Source: Syntrophotalea acetylenica
Lineage (GTDB): Bacteria > Desulfobacterota > Desulfuromonadia > Desulfuromonadales > Syntrophotaleaceae
NCBI RefSeq assembly: GCF_001888165.1
Contig: NZ_CP015455.1
Span: forward strand, 800,001 to 864,000
Length of the DNA stretch: 64,000 nucleotides
Direction of reading: 5' to 3'
Shown piece after piece: positions 57,613 through 64,000 of this stretch (position 1 is the stretch's first letter; each line of letters begins with the position of its first letter). A model generated the notes under the pieces. The model searched no databases, was not told the origin of the DNA, and worked only from the letters and a program-made list of their open reading frames with translations. A program made the translations under genes and the position numbers.

Positions 57613-58493
57613 TTGGAAAAGTACGTCGATCTGCATTTGCACAGCCGCTGTTCCGACGGCTTGTACGCACCCGCCGAGGTGATATGCAGGGCCGCGGCCG
57701 CCGGATTGGCCGCGGCGGCCCTGGCCGATCACGATAATGTGGACGGTATCGATGCCGCCATGCAGGCCGGCAACGCCTGTGGTATCGAGGTGTTGCCGGC
57801 GGTCGAGCTTTCAGTGGTCTGGGGTGGGTTTCGCGATATCCACCTGCTTGGTTACGGTATGGATCACCATCACCGCGAACTGAGTGCCGCTCTTGAGGAT
57901 TTTCGTGCATTTCGTGCCGGCCGCAACCAACGTATCCTCGAACGCATCAACCAGAAGCTGGCCGAGGAGAATCGTGCGCCGATCGCCTTTGGCGAGGTGC
58001 GGCGGCATGCCGAAGGCACCCTGGGCCGACCGCACATCGCCAGGGTGCTTGTCGACCATGGTTACGCGCGGGATTCGGAAGAAGCTTTTGCGCGGTATCT
58101 GGTTCCGTGCAACGTGCCCAAACGCTACTTTCCCATGGATGAGGCCATTGGCCTGATTCATCAGGCCGGCGGCATAACCTCACTGGCCCATCCTCCCTAC
58201 ATCACCGGGGATCGGGGTCAGCTGCGCCGCCTGTTCGATGCTTTCGCCGCTTTGGGGCTTGACGGCATCGAGGCTTACAACAACCGTTCTTCCAATGACG
58301 ATGTCGACTGGTATATAAGCGAAGCACGGAGGCGCAATCTCATCGTCACCGGCGGCAGCGATTTTCACGGCGGGGAGGGGGGGAGATTGTGATCGGAGGG
58401 GGCCGCGGTAACCTGCGCATCCCTTATAGCTGTGTGGAAGCTATCCGCCGGGCAGTGGATGAGCGGCGCAAGCGCCAGCCAAAACAGCGGTGA
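57613..58493 (+). CDS. PHP-domain phosphoesterase (3',5'-nucleoside bisphosphate phosphatase type; frameshifted near the end)
   Basis: About 293 aa once the frame is repaired. The TTG at 57613 (LEKYVDLHLHS) is the best start, with AAAGGGGA 8 nt upstream. The PHP metal motifs are seen: DLHLHSRCSDG, ADHDNVDG, PAVELS, GRPHIARVLV, HQAGGITSLAHP and TGGSDFHG. Such proteins (YciV/RNase AM type) release phosphate from nucleotides or small RNAs. The frame breaks in a run of seven G (58377-58383); with eight, it continues to the stop at 58491 through GGGRGNLRIPYSCVEAIRRA. Follows tex by 55 nt. Confidence 0.85.
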
Positions 58494-58497
58494 TTTG

Positions 58498-58533
58498 CAC
58501 GGGCCGGATGCCGGAGAAGGCATCCGGCCCGTG
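58498..58533. other. Perfect 15-bp hairpin between PHP and pgl genes
   Basis: CACGGGCCGGATGCC / GGCATCCGGCCCGTG with a 6-nt loop between convergent genes. No T-run on either strand; it may still block read-through or protect 3' ends. Confidence 0.6.
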
Positions 58534-58542
58534 CCGTTATGA

Positions 58543-59229
58543 TCATGTGCCGGCCAAATCGTCCAGCAAAACATGCAGCGGATTTTTCGGCATGATATCT
58601 GAGATCGGAAGTTGCCTGCCTGCCTTCCAGTCTTGTATCGCTCCATGTTTTTCCATGCCGGTCACAAGCACCAGCACCTGTTCGGCCTGTCCGAGCGAGA
58701 AGGAGCTCAGGCTGACGCGCTCGGCAGGTGGTTTCGGTGCATTTGTGACAGGGACGACGAGGCGATCCATCAGGGGGCGGTGCCCCGGAAACAGGCTCGC
58801 GGTATGGCCGTCTTCGCCGAGGCCGAGAATCACCAGGTCGAAAGGCAGGACGCCGACGATTTCATCGGTGTAACGTCTGGCGCCTTCTGCCGGTCCGAGT
58901 TCCGCGGGGATGACATGAATTTGCCGCCGGGGAATAGCCACATGATCGAGCCATATCCGGGCGGCCATGGTGCTGTTGCGTTCCCGGTGCGCCGGCGGGA
59001 GGCAGCGTTCGTCGCCGAAATAGATATGCCAGCGGCGCCAATCCGCATTCGCGTTGGCCAGAAGCCGGTAGGCCGCTTCCGGCGTGCGGCCCCCGGCCAG
59101 AACGATGCGGAACCGGCCGTGCCGGACGATAGCCTCCTTTGCGGCCGCCAATATGCGATCCGCCGCATTTTCAGCAACGGCGTCGGCATCGGCTAAACAG
59201 TGCCATATGATTTTTTGTTCATCGGTCAT
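58543..59229 (-). CDS. pgl: 6-phosphogluconolactonase
   Basis: 228 aa. The family motifs are present: LAGGRTPEAAYRLLA, IYFGDERCLPP and LGLGEDGHTASLFPG. It hydrolyses 6-phosphogluconolactone, the step between Zwf and Gnd, whose genes lie immediately upstream on the same strand. It is separated from zwf by 88 bp that consist largely of a 7-bp tandem repeat, which could alter expression. Confidence 0.94.
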   Translation of the reverse strand: MTDEQKIIWHCLADADAVAENAADRILAAAKEAIVRHGRFRIVLAGGRTPEAAYRLLANANADWRRWHIYFGDERCLPPAHRERNSTMAARIWLDHVAIPRRQIHVIPAELGPAEGARRYTDEIVGVLPFDLVILGLGEDGHTASLFPGHRPLMDRLVVPVTNAPKPPAERVSLSSFSLGQAEQVLVLVTGMEKHGAIQDWKAGRQLPISDIMPKNPLHVLLDDLAGT

Positions 59230-59257
59230 CGGTCAGTTGTTTCCGCTTTTAAACTAA

Positions 59258-59310
59258 CAGCTTACAGCTTACAGCTTACAGCTTACAGCTTACAGCTTAC
59301 AGCTTACAGC
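59258..59310. repeat. Heptanucleotide tandem repeat (CAGCTTA)7
   Basis: Seven exact copies of CAGCTTA plus a partial eighth (CAGC), read on the plus strand. It fills most of the zwf-pgl gap and lies 29-81 nt upstream of the pgl start. Confidence 0.97.
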
Positions 59311-59317
59311 TAATAAC

Positions 59318-60826
59318 CTAGAGCTTCTCCATGCCGCACCCACACGCCCCGAGGGTGTGTCGCCAGGATTGACAGGCACTGTCGAACAGCCTGTCGGCGG
59401 CCCGTGGACCCCAGGATCCGGCGGGATAAAGGTGCAGATCTTCTCCCGGTTTCGACCATGCCTTGAGTACGGGGTCGATGATTTGCCATGCCTGTGTGAC
59501 TTCCTCGTAACTTAAAAACAGAGAGCGGTCACCGCGAACAATATCAAGCAGCAGTTCTTCATAGGCATCATTGACGGTCTCATCGGCTTTTCGGAAGGCG
59601 GCGTCGAGAGCGGTCTGGCGTGTGGCGAGCGCCTCTCCCGGCGCTTTGACGGTCATTTCCAGGCGCAGACACTCGTTGGGCTGAATGCCGATCAACAGCC
59701 AGTTGGAGGCATCGCACCGGATATGGCTGGAGCGGAAGAACTGCTGGGGCGGTTGTTTGAAACAGATGGCGACCATGGCCTGTTTGGCAGTCATACGCTT
59801 GCCGGTGCGCAGCAGGAAAGGGACACCGGCCCAGCGCCAGTTGTCGATATGGAGCTTCAGGGCGGCAAACGTTTCGGTGTGACTGTCGGCAGCCACCCTG
59901 CCTTCATCGCGATAGGCGATGACGTCATCGGGGCCGACCTTGCCGGCATCGTACTGGCCGCGCACGGCGTAGTCGCCGATGCGGTCGGCGGGGATGGGGC
60001 GGATCGATTTGAGAACCTTAAGCTTTTCGGCGTGCAGGGCCTCGGCCGCCATCGAAACCGGCGATTCCATGGCAACGAAGGTCAGCAGTTGCAGCAGGTG
60101 GCTCTGGATCATATCGCGCAGGGCACCGGAGGCATCGTAGGTCGCTCCGCGTTTGCCGATGCCCTGCGGTTCGGCATGAATGATCTGGATATGGTCGATG
60201 GTGTCACGGTTCCAGAGGGGTTCCATCAATACGTTGCCGAAACGGAACACCAGGATGTTGCGTACCGTTTCCTTGCCGAGGTAATGGTCGATACGGTAGA
60301 TCTGCTCTTCGCGCAGATGGTTGGACAGTTTCTGCTGCAATATCGCGGCGCTTTGCAGGTCGTTTCCGAATGGTTTTTCGATGACCACCCGCCGCCATCC
60401 CAATTGCTCCTCCAGCAGGGCCACCCGGTCCAGGTTTTCGATAACGCCGGCATAGTCCGACGCCCCCAGGGCCATGTAAAAGGCGGTATCCGCGGGAAAA
60501 CCCTGTCGATCGGCGAGTCTGGCCTGCAACTGTTTATAGAAATCGGCTTGCCGCAGATCGCCCTGCATGTAATCGACACGGTCGGCAAACCTGGTGAAAA
60601 CCTCCTGCTGAAGACCGCCCCGCACAGTGCCGGACAGGTCGGCTCGGGTTTCGCTCAACCAGGCGTCACGGTCCGGATGCCGCCGCCCGGTGGTGAGGAT
60701 GCGCGTGCCCGGATGCAGGCGTCCCGCGGCATCGAGATGGTAAAGGGCCGGCAGCAGCTTGCCGCGTGCCAGATCGCCGGTCGCACCGAAAATGACGAAA
60801 GTGCAGGGTTCGGTCATGTTATTCAT
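59318..60826 (-). CDS. zwf: Glucose-6-phosphate 1-dehydrogenase
   Basis: 502 aa. Rossmann start FVIFGATGDLARGKLLPALY, active-site motif RIDHYLGKETV and the C-terminal G6PD domain (KRMTAKQAMVAICFKQPP). It oxidises glucose-6-phosphate with NAD(P). The start (60826, or ATG at 60817) overlaps the gnd stop by 8 nt, so gnd-zwf are coupled. Confidence 0.96.
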   Translation of the reverse strand: MNNMTEPCTFVIFGATGDLARGKLLPALYHLDAAGRLHPGTRILTTGRRHPDRDAWLSETRADLSGTVRGGLQQEVFTRFADRVDYMQGDLRQADFYKQLQARLADRQGFPADTAFYMALGASDYAGVIENLDRVALLEEQLGWRRVVIEKPFGNDLQSAAILQQKLSNHLREEQIYRIDHYLGKETVRNILVFRFGNVLMEPLWNRDTIDHIQIIHAEPQGIGKRGATYDASGALRDMIQSHLLQLLTFVAMESPVSMAAEALHAEKLKVLKSIRPIPADRIGDYAVRGQYDAGKVGPDDVIAYRDEGRVAADSHTETFAALKLHIDNWRWAGVPFLLRTGKRMTAKQAMVAICFKQPPQQFFRSSHIRCDASNWLLIGIQPNECLRLEMTVKAPGEALATRQTALDAAFRKADETVNDAYEELLLDIVRGDRSLFLSYEEVTQAWQIIDPVLKAWSKPGEDLHLYPAGSWGPRAADRLFDSACQSWRHTLGACGCGMEKL

Positions 60827-62240
60827 CGGGAGGGTCCCAGTCGGTGTGAAAGAACGTGCCGCGCGGTCTATCGGTCCGCTCGTAGGTGTGGGCGCCGAAA
60901 AAGTCGCGCTGGGCCTGCAGCAGATTGGCCGGCAGGCGGGCGCAGCGGTAACCGTCGAAAAAGGTGAGGGAGGCGGCCATGGCCGGCAGGGGGATGCCGA
61001 GCCCGATCCCCAGCGTTAGCGCCTGCCTCCAGCCTGTTTCGGCGCGCCGTAATTGTCCGGCAAAGAAGGGCGCCAACAGCAGACTCTGCAGCTCGGGATC
61101 GGCGTCAAATGCAGCGGCGATGTCGTCCAGAAAGATGCTGCGGATGATGCAGCCGCCGCGCCAGATAAGGGCAATCCCCCGGTAATCGAGATCCCAGTCG
61201 TAGGCCGAGGCAGCATCTTTCAGGAGCATGAAGCCTTGGGCATAGGAAATAATTTTGGAAGCATACAGTGCGTCGTGGGCGAATTGCAGCGTCTCTTCAT
61301 CCGCTTTTGGCCACGGACGCAGCGGCGCGGCGGGCTGTTGCGCCGCCAGCAGCCGTTCTTCTCGGCGGGCGGACAAGTTCCGGGCAAAGACCGCTTCGTT
61401 GATGGTGGTCAGCGGGGTATTCAGTTTCAACGCTTCGATGGCCGTCCAGCGCCCGGTTCCTTTCTGCCCGGCGGTATCGAGGATTTTGTCGATAAGCGGG
61501 GTCCCGTCATCATCCCTGGCGGACAGAATGCGGGCCGTGATGTCGATCAGGTAGGAATTCAGCGGACCACGGTTCCAGCGATGGAACAACCCGGACAGTT
61601 GTTCCGGGGACATGTGCAATCCGGAACGCAACAGATGGTAGGTTTCCCCGATCAGCTGCAGGTCGCCGTATTCGATGCCGTTATGCACCATCTTGACGAA
61701 GTGCCCGGCGCCCTGTGGTCCTATCCAGCGGCAGCAGGGCTGGCCATCGACGCGTGCGGCGATGGCCTCGAAGATCGGTCGGATATGCGGCCAGGCGTCG
61801 GGATTGCCGCCAGGCATCAGGGAAGGTCCGTGCCGCGCGCCCTGCTCGCCGCCGGAAATGCCGCATCCTACAAACAGCAGTTTCTGTGCGGACAGTGCCG
61901 TGCTGCGACGACGGGTGTCGTCCGGATGGGAATTGCCGCCGTCGATGATGATGTCGCCGGCTTCCAGGTGCGGCACCAGCAACCCCAGGGTATCATCGAC
62001 CGCCTTGCCCGCGCTGACCATCAGCAGGATCTTGCGGGGGCGCTTCAGGGCCAGCGCCAGTCCGTCGATGGAAAAACAGGGCAGAATTCCGTGATTCGCT
62101 TCCGGTGAGGCGGCGAATGATTCGGTTCTGGCAGTGGTGCGGTTATAGACCGCCACCCGATAGCCGTGATCCCGGATATTCAACGCCAGGTTCTGTCCCA
62201 TGACCGCCAGGCCGACAACGCCGATGTCCGCTTGCTCCAT
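60819..62240 (-). CDS. gnd: 6-phosphogluconate dehydrogenase (decarboxylating)
   Basis: 473 aa, full length. NADP-binding start IGVVGLAVMGQNLALNI, the substrate motifs GISGGEQGARHGPSLMPGG and GAGHFVKMVHNGIEYGDLQLI, and the C-terminal helix ending in TDWDPPDE. It makes ribulose-5-phosphate. Gene order gnd-zwf-pgl gives the whole oxidative pentose phosphate branch. Confidence 0.97.
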   Translation of the reverse strand: MEQADIGVVGLAVMGQNLALNIRDHGYRVAVYNRTTARTESFAASPEANHGILPCFSIDGLALALKRPRKILLMVSAGKAVDDTLGLLVPHLEAGDIIIDGGNSHPDDTRRRSTALSAQKLLFVGCGISGGEQGARHGPSLMPGGNPDAWPHIRPIFEAIAARVDGQPCCRWIGPQGAGHFVKMVHNGIEYGDLQLIGETYHLLRSGLHMSPEQLSGLFHRWNRGPLNSYLIDITARILSARDDDGTPLIDKILDTAGQKGTGRWTAIEALKLNTPLTTINEAVFARNLSARREERLLAAQQPAAPLRPWPKADEETLQFAHDALYASKIISYAQGFMLLKDAASAYDWDLDYRGIALIWRGGCIIRSIFLDDIAAAFDADPELQSLLLAPFFAGQLRRAETGWRQALTLGIGLGIPLPAMAASLTFFDGYRCARLPANLLQAQRDFFGAHTYERTDRPRGTFFHTDWDPPDE

Positions 62241-62403
62241 GCTGCCTCCTCCTGCAAAGGCCTGCGCTTGAACCGTCTTTAACGATTATCACAGAAATGC
62301 CGGTGGCGCAAAGCACCGCGCAAGGCAGCCTCCGGGCTGCTCCGGAGCGGGGGCGCAAAACGGTTTGCCGAAACGGCGGGAGGGCGCGCCGCACACGGTT
62401 TAT

Positions 62404-63054
62404 TCAGGCGAGGCGTCCGTCCTCCATGCGAATGATGGTGCTGTTGAGACGTTCCGGCTGATCCGGGGAGTGGGTGGCCTGGATGATGGTCATGCCCTGT
62501 TCCACCAGCAGCGGCAGCAGTTTGTCGAAGGCTTCGATGCTGGCGCGGTCCATGTTGGAGGTTGGCTCGTCAAGCAGCAGCAGCCGGGGACGCAACACCA
62601 GCGCCCGGGCGATGGCCACCCGCTGCTGTTCGCCGCCGGACAGTTCACGGGCGCTGCGCCGGCCGAACCCTTCCAGCCCGACCATTTCGAGGGCACCGTG
62701 AATCAGGCGGTGCTGGTCCTTGCTGTTGGTGCCGCGCATTTTCAGCCCGTAAGCGATGTTGTGGTGCACAGAGCGGCTGAAAAGGTAGGGGGATTGGTGC
62801 ACCAGGGTGATGTCCTGACGCAGCCGCAGCAGGTTTTTTTTCTTCCAGACCACCTTTTCGCCCTGGAAGACCATCTCTCCGAAGGTAGGTTTGAGCAACA
62901 GCGCGACAATCTGCAGCAGGGTGCTTTTGCCGCAACCGTTGGAGCCTACCAGGGAATAGATTTTCCGGGACTCGAAACGGATTTCCTCGAGTTGCAGAGC
63001 CAGGTGGCTGTTGTAGCGTTTTTCGATGGCGTGCAGCGCTAAAAAAGGGGTCAC
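62404..63054 (-). CDS. tupC: Tungstate-type ABC transporter ATPase
   Basis: 216 aa from the GTG at 63054, which lies 2 nt after the permease stop. Walker A GSNGCGKSTLL, signature LSGGEQQRVAIARAL and Walker B LLLLDEPTSNMD are present. The ATPase core is short and lacks the extra C-terminal regulatory domain seen in ModC. A longer in-frame reading upstream (to 63927) runs through the permease in another frame and is rejected. Tungstate is inferred from the TupB-like partner; molybdate or another oxyanion cannot be excluded. Confidence 0.85.
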   Translation of the reverse strand: MTPFLALHAIEKRYNSHLALQLEEIRFESRKIYSLVGSNGCGKSTLLQIVALLLKPTFGEMVFQGEKVVWKKKNLLRLRQDITLVHQSPYLFSRSVHHNIAYGLKMRGTNSKDQHRLIHGALEMVGLEGFGRRSARELSGGEQQRVAIARALVLRPRLLLLDEPTSNMDRASIEAFDKLLPLLVEQGMTIIQATHSPDQPERLNSTIIRMEDGRLA

Positions 63055-63056
63055 GG

Positions 63057-63743
63057 TTACCTCTGTTGCAGGAAGTTCAGAAACATGTTGATAAGCAGGG
63101 CGACCGACAACAGGAAGATGCCGAGGGCCAGGCCGAAGGCGAATTCCCCCTTGCTGGTTTCCAGCGCGATGGCGGTGGTCATGGTGCGGGTATAGCCGCG
63201 GATGTTGCCGCCCAGCATCATGGCGACTCCGACTTCGGCGATAATTCTTCCGAATCCGGCGATAATGGCGGCCATCACGCCGAAGCGGATCTCCTGCATC
63301 AACAGCAGGGCCCCGCGGCTGGTGCTGGCACCGAGGGTCAGGGCGGTCGGCATGATGCGGCTGTCCGAAGCGCTCAGTGCGCCGAGGGTATAGTTGGCGA
63401 TGATCGGCGTGGCCAGGATAATCTGCCCGACGACCATAGCTGTCGGGGTGAACAGCAGGCCGAACTGCCCCAGGGGGCCTGAACGGCTGAAAAATCCGTA
63501 CACCACCAGTCCGATAACGACCGTCGGCAGGGCCATGAGGGTATTGAGCAGGGTAATGACCGCGCGCCGGCCGGGAAACTGTCCAAGCCCGATGGCCATG
63601 CCGGCCGGAACGCCGGCGACGGTGGAGAACACGATGGCGATCAGGGACACGTACAGAGAGGTCCAGACCGTTTTGTAAACCTCGGGGTCCCATGAAAGGA
63701 TCAGTACAAAGGCTGTTTTGAGCGAATCGAATATGAAATCCAC
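63057..63743 (-). CDS. tupB: Tungstate-type ABC transporter permease
   Basis: 228 aa from the GTG at 63743 (ACGGAG 7 nt upstream). Six hydrophobic segments and the EAA-type loop EVGVAMMLGGNIRGYTRTM, which is characteristic of TupB-like permeases. It passes an oxyanion delivered by a periplasmic TupA-type protein, which is not seen in this window (it may lie outside). Tungsten enzymes are common in anaerobes of this group. Confidence 0.85.
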   Translation of the reverse strand: MDFIFDSLKTAFVLILSWDPEVYKTVWTSLYVSLIAIVFSTVAGVPAGMAIGLGQFPGRRAVITLLNTLMALPTVVIGLVVYGFFSRSGPLGQFGLLFTPTAMVVGQIILATPIIANYTLGALSASDSRIMPTALTLGASTSRGALLLMQEIRFGVMAAIIAGFGRIIAEVGVAMMLGGNIRGYTRTMTTAIALETSKGEFAFGLALGIFLLSVALLINMFLNFLQQR

Positions 63744-63945
63744 AGCAAGCTCCGTAATGCCTGGCGTTTTGCGATCGCCAGAGAGAATGTCCGCCGTCAA
63801 GGTCGTTGCGATGAGCGCAGGGGGATAACGGGCGGATATGCGATTTGTTGTGGATTATATAGCGTTGCCCGGGGATTTGCCAAGACCTTTGAACAATCAC
63901 CCGAGGTTTGTCTCCCCGTCGATGCACGGGGCGTCGCTTCGGCCG

Positions 63946-63954
63946 TGTTATAAT
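63946..63954 (+). promoter_or_regulatory. Extended -10 promoter element, plus strand
   Basis: TGTTATAAT: a perfect TATAAT with the extended -10 TG, 40 nt before an ATG at 63994. The -35 region is weak. Confidence 0.5.
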
Positions 63955-63993
63955 TGATCGAGGTGCAGGTGGATTTGTGCGGGAGGTGCGGCT

Positions 63994-64000
63994 ATGCTCG
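63994..64000 (+). CDS. Start of a gene cut by the window end
   Basis: An ATG at 63994 follows GGGAGG with 7-nt spacing and the promoter element at 63946. Only two codons are inside the window, so nothing can be said about the product. Confidence 0.35.

Noticed and set aside
58498-58533. Perfect palindrome as an intrinsic terminator
   Set aside because: No T-run follows on either strand, so I list it only as a hairpin.
59258-59310. Repeat as a CRISPR array
   Set aside because: The unit is 7 bp with no spacers and no cas genes nearby.
63057-63927. Extended ATPase frame reaching 63927
   Set aside because: The extra N-terminus is read out of frame through the permease gene and is arginine-rich nonsense; GTG at 63054 is the natural start.

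Overview
The window is GC-rich bacterial chromosome that looks like a deltaproteobacterium of the Desulfuromonadales (Geobacter / Pelobacter / Syntrophotalea type). This is an inference from gene content. LpxC and a FadL barrel show a Gram-negative envelope. NtrYX and sigma-54-type promoters, many c-di-GMP proteins (HD-GYP, GGDEF-EAL, PilZ), a RomR-like response regulator, an [FeFe]-hydrogenase-like regulator and a TupBC-type tungstate transporter all fit that group. No mobile element, CRISPR array or tRNA was found.

Layout. 1-895: 3' end of a 23S gene, a spacer hairpin, 5S rRNA and two terminators. 1096-9310 (minus): ntrX, ntrY, lpxC, ubiB, a phasin-like gene and a patatin-like lipase. 9464-14956 (minus): a 789-aa unknown protein, ruvB, ruvA, ruvC and a YebC-type regulator. 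15070-19819: glpX, a glycerophosphodiesterase, bcp, fadL and a methyltransferase. 19864-26567 (minus): a three-gene c-di-GMP island, with two paralogous V4R-like/GAF/HD-GYP/PilZ proteins flanking a PilZ plus acetyltransferase-like protein. 26794-38610: rarA (minus), then nadK, recN, a GNAT gene, an M23 peptidase, secA, argJ, deoC and deoB (plus). 38598-48206: a pseudo-receiver PilZ protein, a DUF2914 protein, a MucR-like zinc-finger protein, a 728-bp gene-free stretch, a RomR-like regulator, valS and a CHASE4-GGDEF-EAL protein. 48220-55114 (minus): ptsP, a ferredoxin/[FeFe]-hydrogenase/AAA+/Fis fusion, and two oligopeptide ABC ATPases. 55278-64000: tex, a PHP phosphoesterase, the oxidative pentose phosphate genes (gnd, zwf, pgl, minus) and tupBC (minus).

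Most striking points. (1) A full-consensus sigma-54 promoter with an upstream inverted repeat sits in front of lpxC, directly beside the NtrYX two-component system, which suggests sigma-54 control of lipid A synthesis. (2) An H-cluster-type sensor is fused to an AAA+ domain that has lost the GAFTGA loop. (3) Twin HD-GYP-PilZ proteins carry an N-terminal domain with zinc-ligand spacing like that of V4R aromatic sensors. (4) Three conserved genes (ruvB, ptsP, PHP) are each broken by a one-base contraction in a G/C homopolymer, which is more likely sequencing error than biology.
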